Source: a bacterium
GTDB lineage: Bacteria > Patescibacteria > JAEDAM01 > Absconditabacterales > Absconditicoccaceae
Direction: 5' to 3'
Length of the DNA: 18,347 nt
Assembly: GCA_030528665.1 (NCBI GenBank)
Contig: JAUMYK010000021.1
Coordinates: 1-18,347 of the forward strand
A program made the position numbers and the translations under genes. The notes under the pieces are model-generated. The model did not search any database, was not told where the DNA came from, and saw only the letters and a list, made by a program, of their open reading frames with translations. Position 1 is the first letter of the stretch; the number at the start of each line of letters is the position of its first letter. Positions 1 to 7,041 of this stretch are shown here, piece by piece.

Positions 1-55
1 CGCAATCTAGATCCTGAATCAAGTTCCCCGCAACTGTGTGCGGGACAGGCAGGAT
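1..55 (+). repeat. 55-bp direct repeat, copy 1
   Basis: The first 55 bases recur exactly at 622-676. The unit begins with the right half of a CCGCAAT palindrome and contains the hairpin-forming stretch CCCGCAACTGTGTGCGGG. It is truncated by the window edge, so the element may extend further left. Together with the second copy it brackets the GIY-YIG gene. The repeats look like structured intergenic elements and not coding DNA; the open frame running through them is made only of repeat units. Confidence 0.9.
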
Positions 56-96
56 AACAATTTGGAGGACTAGATGCTGCATCAAGTTCAGCATGA

Positions 97-177
97 CCTT
101 TCTACATCATTGCGGACTTGCCTTTCTGCGTCATCGCGGACTTGACCTTCTACGTCATTGCGGACTTGATCCGCAAT
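97..177 (+). repeat. three tandem 24-bp units ending in a palindrome
   Basis: Three units of exactly 24 bp lie head to tail at 97-120, 121-144 and 145-168, each ending in a form of TCATTGCGGACTTG. The last runs into the palindrome ATTGCGGA-CTTGA-TCCGCAAT at 157-177, an 8-bp stem with a 5-nt loop. Only the final unit carries the complete palindrome. The pattern suggests growth by unit duplication next to a REP-like hairpin. Confidence 0.85.
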
Positions 178-189
178 CTCTCTCTAAAA

Positions 190-483
190 TTAACCAATCA
201 TATCTGGATATAAATCTCTCCAATCAGGATTTTCTTTCTCAAATAATGCAATCTTCCACGCTCTTTTCCAATTTTTTAGTTGTTTTTCTCTCTGAATAGC
301 TTGTCCAATAGTATCAAATTCTTCATAATATACTAAACGATTACAACGATATTGAGTAGTAAAACTATCCTCATATAAACTATTTTTATGCTGATAAACT
401 CTCTCCAATAAACTAGATGTAACTCAAATATACAATACTCAATTCTTACGATTTGTAAGAATATAAATATATCCTACCTTCAT
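190..483 (-). CDS. single-domain GIY-YIG nuclease family protein
   Basis: A 97-residue protein, normal length for the stand-alone (UvrC N-terminal-like) GIY-YIG family. With UGA read as Gly the N-terminus shows the two motif halves, YIY at residues 5-7 and LYIGVT at 17-22, with Arg-28 at the position of the catalytic arginine. A Glu-rich and Lys-rich helix follows (EEFDT, then REKQLKNWKR), typical of the family C-terminus. Gly-15 and Gly-20 are UGA codons; Gly-20 is the motif glycine of YIG, so a standard-code reading destroys the domain and leaves a 72-aa fragment. The start is the only ATG upstream of the motif. The stop is TAA. The gene is flanked on both sides by palindromic repeats. Family assignment is firm; the biological role (repair, restriction or mobility linked to the repeats) is not known. 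Confidence 0.88.
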
Positions 484-558
484 AAACTATAAAGCAAAAA
501 TAAAAATCATAAAAGAAAATAAACCACAAACGATCAGAGAGCTAAAATGAACAGCTTT

Positions 559-627
559 GTCACTACGGACTTAAGATTTGTCATTGCGGACTTACCCTTC
601 TGCGTCATTGCGGACTTGATCCGCAAT
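559..627 (+). repeat. degenerate GCGGACTT repeats ending in a palindrome
   Basis: Three related units ending in ACGGACTTA, GCGGACTTA and GCGGACTTG occur in a row. They close with the palindrome ATTGCGGA-CTTGA-TCCGCAAT at 607-627, identical to that at 157-177. The 55-bp copy 2 follows directly. The gene-free stretch 484-847 consists mainly of these repeats. The A/T-rich part 484-550 lies upstream of the GIY-YIG gene and shows no promoter I would defend. Confidence 0.8.
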
Positions 628-676
628 CTAGATCCTGAATCAAGTTCCCCGCAACTGTGTGCGGGACAGGCAGGAT
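622..676 (+). repeat. 55-bp direct repeat, copy 2
   Basis: Identical to bases 1-55. It overlaps the end of the palindrome at 607-627 and contains the CCCGCAACTGTGTGCGGG hairpin. The exact identity of two copies 621 bp apart suggests recent duplication or gene conversion. Confidence 0.9.
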
Positions 677-686
677 GACAAAAGTC

Positions 687-776
687 CCGTCATTCCGGAC
701 TTGATCCGGAATCTTGTCTGCTTACTAAGATGCTGAATCAACTTTCCCGAAACTTCGTGCGGGACAGACAGGATGA
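687..776 (+). repeat. variant palindromic repeat pair
   Basis: A variant palindrome, ATTCCGGA-CTTGA-TCCGGAAT, lies at 692-712. It is followed at about 731-776 by a diverged form of the CCCG...GCGGGACAGRCAGGATGAC unit. The same order of palindrome then unit is seen in inverted orientation at the right end of the window. The rest up to 847 shows nothing recognisable. Confidence 0.8.
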
Positions 777-847
777 CCTTGCATTTGTCATTCCATGTAG
801 CATACAAAAGCCTATCAACTTATACAAAGATTTCATTAAGCTCCCCA

Positions 848-2062
848 TTACAATACTTTCAAATCTCTCAAAACCTGCTCATATTGAGGATAGTCCTCCC
901 CATACTGAGTCTGCAAAAACGACTTCAAAAGCTCCTTCCAGCCACCAAAGGTCTGCAACGCATCTTCATCTGGCTTTTGTAGCTTTTCTAAGAGATCATC
1001 CACCTTTTGTATCGTCTTTTTGAGCCTAAAATCTGAGAGCTGACTCCTCAGTTCATCACTAATTACCTCATCAACTTGTTCATAATCAAGCTTTTCAACT
1101 TTGAGATTAAGCACGGTTTTTTTGAGTTCTAGTGCAGGAATTTCAAAACTTCAAAAAGGAAAAAAACTCTGATTTTCAAACTGTTTTTTGAGCTGCTCTT
1201 GACACTCCTGATACAAAGCACGAATATCCTCCTCCACAAGCGACTTTTGCGCTTCAAGTTGAAAATAAGTAATCATCTGCAAAGCATAAAAATCCAATCT
1301 CCCCTGCTGATATTTCCATACTCCTTTGAGCTGATTAGCCTCTAAAGGAGAAGTCGCCCACACACTCCCCGTACACAAATAATTTTTATACACAAAAGGC
1401 GCATGCAAATGCCCAGATATCATCTTGAGTCCATCCACATCCAACAGCTGCTCACTCAGTGCAATATCCTTAAACGCAAAACTCGAACGATAGCCAGGAA
1501 ACTGCTCTTTATTGAGATAATAGTGATGGATCAACGTCAGATTTTTCTCTTGTTGCACAACTCAGTTCACAAGCTGATTTATTTTTCACGAGAAAACCTC
1601 ATTTTTATCTTTGGACTGCAACAGCGCTTGGGTCAAAACACTAGATCATAGTTGATAGGCTGGATATTTGCTCTCATCAAAATCCAAACAAAAAGGCAAG
1701 AAAAAAATCCTCTCGCCTTCGATTTCAGTCAAGCACGGCTCCGTGATAAAAAAAAGTTTTCAATCCTGATCTCCCTTTTGGAGTAAATCAAAGACCTTCT
1801 TCCCCTCCTCAAACACAAAAGAACTCCCAAGCCAATCGTGATTCCCAGCTAAAATATAGACACTTCTCCCTTCACGATACAGCTCTAAAAACAGCTCAAA
1901 AAGCTCCAATAAAGCTCCTCTATCGTAACTAAAATGATAGACAAAATCGCCCATAAAAATCAGATTTTTTTCATCTTTTTGCTGAGCAAAAAAACTTCTA
2001 AGCTGCGCTAAAAGTTCAGATTTGATTTTGGAAGTGATATGAATATCTCAGATCAGAAGCAT
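848..2062 (-). CDS. calcineurin-like metallophosphoesterase, SbcD/Mre11-like
   Basis: A 404-residue protein after reading six UGA codons as Gly. The phosphoesterase metal motifs appear in order: GDIH at residues 5-8 (Gly-5 is UGA), GD at 38-39, GNHD at 73-76, a histidine pair at 179-180 and GHLH at 217-220. This arrangement is typical of dinuclear-metal phosphoesterases of the SbcD/Mre11/YkuE type. After about residue 240 comes a helical, Glu/Lys/Gln-rich region of unknown function. The length resembles SbcD, but no SbcC-like ATPase is visible nearby, so nuclease activity is an inference. The ATG lies immediately after the TAG stop of the upstream gene with no spacer, and an ATG nine bases earlier is followed by TAG after one codon, so this start is well constrained. 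Last gene of the serS operon. Confidence 0.85.
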
Positions 2063-2902
2063 CTACTTCATTTTTTTAAATAAAAATCCCATCCCATCGC
2101 CTAGGATCACTTTATCCATAATAATCCCCAAATACCTCTCCTCTCAGCTCTCATTACGATACAGCATTTCACCATCCTGAGCATAGCTCTCCCCAGGTCA
2201 AATCCTAGAAAAATTTGCATACGCTTTGAGGTAGCGAAACTCAAGACTCTGAGGATAAATCTCTTGAAAAAATTTAAAAACTGATCTAATCTTAGGGACA
2301 TCCTCGCCTTTTCACTCCATCATCCCAAAAAAGCTCAAAACACGAAGCATCACCTGCAAAGCACGATCAGCCCCCTGAGGATCCAGATGAGAACCACACT
2401 CCATCCCAAATCCAATACCTCCACGCCTTGTCACATAAGAAATCAAAGACCCAGCCTGATCAAAATCATCATCCACCAACAAAATATCCACTCCTAGCAC
2501 CTGCTCCGCAATTTCCTGATCTCTCGTAGCACAAATCCCCATAGTATGGGCTACTGGAGTAGCTACACTATGCATATCAAGTACCACATCAAGCTGATCT
2601 AAATACGGTAACAGCTCTTGCAATCTCTGATCTTCATAACGAGTAAGATCAGGTTCCAGCTTTCAAATCCTATTCATATTGACATCTACAAACCTTTTGC
2701 CAAGCTCATAAGCACGCGGACTAACCTGCAAAAGGTAGACCTGCCCTGCTTGTAAGCAATGAGCATACTGACTGAGAAAACGCTCTTGCGCCTGGAGACC
2801 TGCAGGCTCATTTCCGTGGGTCAACGCCAAAAATCAGACTTTTTTCCCCTTTTTACCAGTATCTAAGACTAATCCTATTCCAGGTACTATCCTATACTCC
2901 AT
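2063..2902 (-). CDS. AstE/aspartoacylase-like zinc hydrolase
   Basis: A 279-residue protein with the M14-like succinylglutamate desuccinylase/aspartoacylase signature. Zinc ligands are His-29 and Glu-32 in THGNEPAG and His-111 in DMHS. The substrate-binding element is RFVDVNMNR around residues 70-78, and a catalytic-type Glu sits in GMECGSHLD near residue 160. The family removes acyl groups from amino acids or trims peptide-like substrates; the substrate here cannot be told. Five glycines are UGA, including residue 23. The start overlaps the end of the GNAT gene by 11 bases and the TAG stop abuts the next ATG, implying translational coupling. No arginine-catabolism genes are nearby, so use of the symbol astE would be unjustified. 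Confidence 0.82.
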
Positions 2903-3524
2903 CCTGATCCCTCTGAGGTGCTAAAAAATCCAAAAGCTGATCCTGATCTCCTAGTTCCAAATGTGCATTACAATACAATCCACAGCACGCCTCCCTTTTA
3001 AAATTTTCAATCCCTATCTGAGGTCACAGATACCTCAACCCCTGCTCGTACAAATCCCCAGGAAAAGGAATAAAACGATAGTTATGATCATTCCAAATTG
3101 CTCTCATCCTTGGATTGATAGTTCCTCCTATCACAGCATCAAACTGCTTTCCAATGACCTCATCTTGCAAAAGAGAGAAAAGCTGACTACCAATCCCTTG
3201 TCATTGATATGCACGATCCAAAACTACCGAAGATACCTCTCAGATTTTGAGTACCTTTTGATTTGGCAATTTCACTTCTGCATCGACCATATCTGCAGGA
3301 TGACAAGTGGCATTTCCTACAATCTTCCCTTCCAGCACAGCAACAATCGCATAATCATAATACTCCTTCAACTCTTCCAAAGAACGAAGCATCACAGATT
3401 TATCATATTGACTACTCTCCTTGAGCAATTCGGCTACTTGAGTCGCATATTCCTCTCTACTAAAAAGCGTGCTTGGTCTACAATACTGCAATCCTCAAGC
3501 TCATTTTTCCCTTGTATATAGCAT
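2892..3524 (-). CDS. GNAT family N-acetyltransferase
   Basis: A 210-residue protein with the acetyl-CoA-binding motif A of GNAT enzymes: VVLDRAYQGQGIGSQLF at residues 100-116, where QGQGIG is the pyrophosphate loop and Gly-108 is a UGA codon. A beta-strand/helix (AIVAVLEGKIVGNATCHP) precedes it, as expected. Beyond residue 170 is a Cys-containing tail (ACCGLYCNAH) that could bind a metal. Five UGA codons are read as Gly. The chosen ATG has one of the few good ribosome binding sites here, GGGAG seven bases upstream. The gene follows serS after 39 nt and overlaps the next gene. The substrate (amine, peptide N-terminus or small molecule) is unknown. Confidence 0.83.
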
Positions 3525-3563
3525 CACGTATCTCCCTATAAACAAAACATAAAAAAACCTGAA

Positions 3564-4799
3564 TTATCCAATCACTTCTTTCCCCATATACGGCTGCAAT
3601 ACCTTTGGAATCCTGATCTTTCCATCAGCAGTCTGATGATTTTCGATCAAAGCAATCAAAAATCTTGGCGTAGCAATCGCAGTATTATTCATCGTATAGC
3701 AATACTGAAGTTTTCCCTCACTATCACGATATCTGAGATTCAGCCTCCTTGCTTGAAAATCCAAGAATGCAGTCACAGAATGGGTCTCTCCATAACTCTT
3801 TCTCGAAGGCATCCAACATTCCAAATCACTAGAATTATACTTTCCTATAGCCAAATCCCCAGTACACAGCTGAAGCTGGCGAAAAGGAACCTCCAAATCA
3901 CGCAATACCTCCATCGCATTTTCCAAGATCATCTGATAATACTGCTCAGACATCTTCTCATCTGCAGGCAAAATCACGACCTGTTCTACTTTCATAAATT
4001 GATGTACTCTATAGAGTCCTGCTGTATCCTTTCCATAACTTCCTGCCTCACGACGATAACAGCTCGAATACCCACAGTACTTCTTTGGTAATTCAGATTC
4101 ATCCAAGACTTCATTCATATGATAGGCAGTTACTGGAATCTCAGAAGTCCCTATCAACCACTGATCATCTCTCTCCATCCAATACGCATCTTCTTCACCA
4201 CCAGGGAAATAGCCAGTCCCCATCAAGCATTCAGGATTGACAATATTTGGCACCTGCATAGGCGTAAATCCTTTCTCTACCAATTTTTTGAGCGTGTATT
4301 GCAAAACCGCCTGCTCAAGCAGCATTCCATCGCCCTTGAGGAAATAGCTCCTTGCACCTGCAAGCTTTACTCCTCTCTCCACATCCACCATAGCATGCTT
4401 TTTCATCAGCTCCATATGATCCAGCGGCTCAAAATCTCGCTGTGGCAACTCTCCATAAGTTTTGACTACCACATTTTCGCTATCATCCTTTCCGACAGGA
4501 ACTGCAGAATGCAAACTAGCATTAGGCATTTTCAAGAGCAAAGCATCCAACTGCTCTACGACCGTTCTATGCTGAGTTTCGAGGTCTTGGATCTGAGTTT
4601 TCAAAGCTTTTGCACCCTCATAATCCTGCTGAGCTGCCAACTGCTTTTGCTGAGCCTTAGTCTGGTCGATCTGGAGTTGTAAAGCCTTTCTCTCATCATC
4701 CAAAGCCAAGACCGCATCTACATCTATTTGCATCCCTCTCTTTTCACAAATCAGCTTATAAGCTGGGATATCGTCACGCACTTTTTTGAGATCTATCAT
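3564..4799 (-). CDS. serS: seryl-tRNA synthetase
   Basis: A 411-residue class II synthetase charging tRNA-Ser in the cytoplasm. The N-terminal tRNA-binding arm is a long antiparallel coiled coil (about residues 25-100, rich in Gln, Lys and Glu). The catalytic domain shows GTSEIPVTAYH, the motif 2 region CGYSSCYRREAGSYGKDTAG and the motif 3 region MNNTAIATPRFLIALIENHQ. The start MIDLKKVRDD matches the usual SerRS N-terminus. An upstream in-frame ATG at 4835 would add 12 hydrophobic residues and is less likely, although it sits just behind the -10 box. No glycine uses UGA, unlike the three genes downstream. Head of the operon serS-GNAT-AstE-like-phosphoesterase. Confidence 0.97.
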   Translation of the reverse strand: MIDLKKVRDDIPAYKLICEKRGMQIDVDAVLALDDERKALQLQIDQTKAQQKQLAAQQDYEGAKALKTQIQDLETQHRTVVEQLDALLLKMPNASLHSAVPVGKDDSENVVVKTYGELPQRDFEPLDHMELMKKHAMVDVERGVKLAGARSYFLKGDGMLLEQAVLQYTLKKLVEKGFTPMQVPNIVNPECLMGTGYFPGGEEDAYWMERDDQWLIGTSEIPVTAYHMNEVLDESELPKKYCGYSSCYRREAGSYGKDTAGLYRVHQFMKVEQVVILPADEKMSEQYYQMILENAMEVLRDLEVPFRQLQLCTGDLAIGKYNSSDLECWMPSRKSYGETHSVTAFLDFQARRLNLRYRDSEGKLQYCYTMNNTAIATPRFLIALIENHQTADGKIRIPKVLQPYMGKEVIG

Positions 4800-4839
4800 C
4801 GTATTGTACAAAAAAAATAAAAATTCTGATTTCATTCAG

Positions 4840-4867
4840 ATTTTAGCTTTTTTACCCTAAAGGTCAA
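4840..4867 (-). promoter_or_regulatory. sigma70-like promoter for the serS operon
   Basis: On the minus strand TTGACC (4867-4862) and TAAAAT (4845-4840) are separated by 16 bp. The leader that follows contains AAAATCTGA, six bases, then TCAGAATTTT, an imperfect inverted repeat, and a T-rich tract before the ATG at 4799. Confidence 0.65.
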
Positions 4868-4916
4868 CCACAAATCACGCAAAATTACTTCTTTCCCCAA
4901 GACAACAAAAATCCCC

Positions 4917-4944
4917 TTGCTTTTTTATCAAAAAATGATATAAA
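4917..4944 (+). promoter_or_regulatory. sigma70-like promoter for the small membrane genes
   Basis: TTGCTT (4917-4922) and TATAAA (4939-4944) are spaced by 16 bp, about 27 nt before the ATG at 4971. It is divergent from the serS promoter. Confidence 0.6.
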
Positions 4945-4970
4945 TAGAAAAACATAAAATCAATAAACAT

Positions 4971-5081
4971 ATGAGAACCATCATCACCATTTTCATCATC
5001 CTGTGGGTCGTAGCAGGCTATGCTTTCGCAGCAGCCGCAAAAAAATTCAAAAATCAAGAAAAAAACCAAAAATTATGGTAA
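4971..5081 (+). CDS. 36-aa single-helix membrane or secreted peptide
   Basis: A short gene of 36 residues. The first 23 form a hydrophobic helix (TIITIFIILWVVAGYAFAAAA), followed by a Lys/Asn/Gln-rich tail. It could be a membrane anchor; the AFAAAA stretch could also resemble a signal peptidase site. It lies a suitable distance behind a promoter and overlaps the start of the next small gene by 7 bp, which favours it being real despite its size. No UGA codon and no recognisable family. Confidence 0.5.
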   Translation: MRTIITIFIILWVVAGYAFAAAAKKFKNQEKNQKLW

Positions 5082-5269
5082 TACTTGGACTTATCACAGG
5101 ACTCATCCTCTTCTTAGGACTCCTATGGGGAGGGATGCAATTCGCGAATAATAAACTAGCACAAGATGCAGAAGAGATTGACAATCTCCTCAAAAAAGGA
5201 GAAAAGGCAACAAAAAAAGAAGATCAAAACACTGATCCTCTTGAGCATTTATTACATCGGCACGAATAG
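5075..5269 (+). CDS. 64-aa membrane-anchored protein
   Basis: Begins MVILGLITGLILFLGLLWGG, a clear transmembrane helix of about 20 residues. A basic and acidic soluble tail follows (about residues 25-64) that looks helical and ends EHLLHRHE. The start at 5075 is chosen over an in-frame ATG at 5003 because the latter would lie inside the 36-aa gene and put a basic segment before the membrane helix. The 7-bp overlap with the preceding gene suggests coupled translation. A terminator follows within 10 nt. Function unknown; the pair may act together at the membrane. Confidence 0.65.
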   Translation: MVILGLITGLILFLGLLWGGMQFANNKLAQDAEEIDNLLKKGEKATKKEDQNTDPLEHLLHRHE

Positions 5270-5278
5270 TGCCAATTA

Positions 5279-5311
5279 CCCTCAGGATTTACCTACTGAG
5301 GGTTTTCTTTT
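5279..5311 (+). terminator. rho-independent terminator
   Basis: Perfect 7-bp stem CCCTCAG (5279-5285) with CTGAGGG (5296-5302), a 10-nt loop, then TTTTCTTTT. It ends the small membrane-gene pair and sits between convergent genes; the reverse strand has no T-run after the stem, so it seems one-directional. Confidence 0.85.
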
Positions 5312-5313
5312 GA

Positions 5314-5592
5314 CTAAAAATTCTCAGGCATCAACTGGAGTGCTCCATCATCGATACTCCATCCACTGATCTGAGTAAAAAGGCGTAAAAACTGATCCTT
5401 CTTTTCCTCTTCAATCCATATCCAGATCAGCTTTCTTTCCTCTTTTTTTACTTTTTTCTCATCACTTAAACAATAATGCTTGATACTATTTTGCACCCAG
5501 ACATCAGTGATCAAGCCCTTTTTGAGCAGGGCAGTCAATGTAATTCTAAGTTTTCTCCCATCATTTGGGCAGCTAAGCGTAATTTTTTGCAT
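5314..5592 (-). CDS. 92-aa protein, possibly CutA-like
   Basis: Begins MQKITLSCPN and ends in TAG, 19 nt after the tyrS stop, so very likely cotranscribed with tyrS. The order strand (KITLSCPND), helix (LRITLTALLKKGLITDVWVQ), charged strand pair (KVKKEERKLIWIWIEEEKKDQFLRLF) and a final ALQLMP resembles the ferredoxin-like fold of CutA trimers, where a helix is followed by a mid-chain E-E-x-x-L strand and a terminal hydrophobic strand. The resemblance is weak: the usual CutA residues around the Cys and Trp are not convincingly present. An in-frame ATG five codons upstream (5607) is an alternative start. No UGA codons. The gene is real; the family is tentative. Confidence 0.7.
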   Translation of the reverse strand: MQKITLSCPNDGRKLRITLTALLKKGLITDVWVQNSIKHYCLSDEKKVKKEERKLIWIWIEEEKKDQFLRLFTQISGWSIDDGALQLMPENF

Positions 5593-5611
5593 TACTAGAG
5601 GATACATAAAC

Positions 5612-6898
5612 TTAAAACTGAGCAATCGCATATTTTTTCCCTTTTTTGAGAAGCAATACCCCATTGACCGCATCTGCAGGAGAAAAACTCTGAGCAATAT
5701 CGATGATTTTCTCTTCATTTACCAAAATTGCTCCCTGTTGGATCAGTTTTTTAGCTTCTCCATTCGACTCTACCAATCCACTCTGTACCAAAAGCTCCAA
5801 AACTCTGATTTCATCATTCTCAAGCTTTACACCTCCAGTTTCACGAGCAAGTGCCTGAATTTCATCAGCAGTCATCTGTTCAAGTAAAGTCAGCTTTTCT
5901 CCTTTTCCAAAAAGGAAGTCAGAGATTTTTTCTGCTTGATCAGCAGCTTCTTGTCCAAAAAGTGTTGCGATAACATAATTTGCAAGCTGTTTTTGTCCAT
6001 ATCTGAGTTCAGGTTGAGCATTGTGCTGAGCAACGATCGCTTCAATTTCTGGGATTTCGAGCAGCGTAAATGCTCTCAAATATTTCTCCACATCTGCATC
6101 AGCACTATTGAGAAAATATTGGTAGACAAAATATGGGCTATTTTTATTGGCATCAAGCCAAATCGCATTCCCTTCAGATTTTCCAAACTTTTTTCCACTC
6201 GAGTCCATCATCAAAGGAATCGTCATCACATAGCTTTCTGCTGCGCCTTCGCTCTTTTTACGGAGCATCTCAGTTCCCGTTACCATATTCCCTCGCTGAT
6301 CAGAGCCTCCGATTTGCAGTTTAACACCATTGTTTTCATACAGATGCACAAAATCATTTCCCTGCAAAAGCATATAGCTAAACTCTGTATAACTGATCCC
6401 AGAATCAGGATTTTCCAGCCTTTTTTTTACCGATTCTTTGCTGAGCATGGTATTGATCGTAATCGTTTTCCCTACTGTGCGATACCAGTCAAATACTGAG
6501 AAATCCTTGTAAAAATCATAATTATTTACGACTTCAAATTGAAAATCCTTCCCAGTCAGCTTTTTGAGGTTTTCCAAAATCTCTCCTACCTGCTTGGTAA
6601 TTGCTTCTTGATTGTGTCTCAGCTCTTCCAGTCCAAGAAAAGCCCTCGCCTCAGTTTTTCCAGTAGGATCTCCAATCATTCCCGTTGCCCCACCGATCAG
6701 CATCACAAAAGTATTTCCCCTTTTCATAAAATTGACCGCAGCCATAAAAGTGAGAAAATGCCCAAGATGAAGCGAATCTGCAGTAGGATCATATCCACAA
6801 TAGAACTTCTCACCTCCTTTTTCATAAAGATCAAAAAAGTTTTCGCTCGTCATCTGATATAAAAGTCCACGAGCCTCGAGTTCTTGTTTGAGCTGCAT
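5612..6898 (-). CDS. tyrS: tyrosyl-tRNA synthetase
   Basis: A 428-residue class I synthetase, typical bacterial length. It shows the YCGYDPTADSLHLGHF segment with the HLGH signature (about residues 33-48), the tyrosine/ATP site region GSDQRGNMVTGTE, and the KFGKS signature, the bacterial TyrRS form of KMSKS. A C-terminal S4-like RNA-binding domain (LVQSGLVESNGEAKKLIQQGAILVN) follows. The start at 6898 is the first ATG; TTG four codons upstream is possible but unnecessary. No UGA codon is used for any of its many glycines. It charges tRNA-Tyr in the cytoplasm. Promoter at 6934-6961. Confidence 0.97.
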   Translation of the reverse strand: MQLKQELEARGLLYQMTSENFFDLYEKGGEKFYCGYDPTADSLHLGHFLTFMAAVNFMKRGNTFVMLIGGATGMIGDPTGKTEARAFLGLEELRHNQEAITKQVGEILENLKKLTGKDFQFEVVNNYDFYKDFSVFDWYRTVGKTITINTMLSKESVKKRLENPDSGISYTEFSYMLLQGNDFVHLYENNGVKLQIGGSDQRGNMVTGTEMLRKKSEGAAESYVMTIPLMMDSSGKKFGKSEGNAIWLDANKNSPYFVYQYFLNSADADVEKYLRAFTLLEIPEIEAIVAQHNAQPELRYGQKQLANYVIATLFGQEAADQAEKISDFLFGKGEKLTLLEQMTADEIQALARETGGVKLENDEIRVLELLVQSGLVESNGEAKKLIQQGAILVNEEKIIDIAQSFSPADAVNGVLLLKKGKKYAIAQF

Positions 6899-6933
6899 TG
6901 CCTTTGTCAAAAAAAGATAAAAAACTGACTTCC

Positions 6934-6961
6934 ACTATAAGGTTTTAATCCCTAAATGCAA
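6934..6961 (-). promoter_or_regulatory. sigma70-like promoter for tyrS
   Basis: On the minus strand TTGCAT (6961-6956) and TATAGT (6939-6934) are spaced by 16 bp. Four bases later the leader motif GTCAGTTTTTT begins (6929), close to the expected transcription start and 31 nt before the ATG. Confidence 0.6.
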
Positions 6962-6984
6962 AGGGAAAAAAAGACACCATTTTT

Positions 6985-7012
6985 TTGACTATTTTGCATT
7001 TTTGGATATTAT
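6985..7012 (+). promoter_or_regulatory. sigma70-like promoter for the 842-aa gene
   Basis: TTGACT (6985-6990) and TATTAT (7007-7012) with a 16-bp spacer, 29 nt before the ATG at 7042. Divergent from the tyrS promoter. Confidence 0.65.
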
Positions 7013-7041
7013 TGGAGATAGATTTTACTAGCGAGGCTACG

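Noticed and set aside
36..299. Plus-strand open frame through the left repeats
   Set aside because: Its protein is only translated repeat units and it overlaps the well-supported GIY-YIG gene on the other strand.
1..790. CRISPR array
   Set aside because: Repeats are palindromic and tandem or spaced irregularly, without unique spacers of constant length; no cas genes.
848..2062. Apparent pseudogene fragments or frameshifts in the phosphoesterase
   Set aside because: The pieces stay in one frame and are separated only by TGA; with UGA as glycine the gene is intact, and the same holds for most other genes.
2831..2856. TCAGAC plus T-run similar to the leader motif within the AstE-like gene
   Set aside because: It lies inside conserved coding sequence (before HGNE) and is not upstream of a start.
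3636..4682. Plus-strand open frames opposite serS
   Set aside because: They are antisense shadows of a gene with complete family motifs; no homology or start signals.
5936..6862. Plus-strand open frames opposite tyrS
   Set aside because: Shadow frames of a clearly identified synthetase gene.
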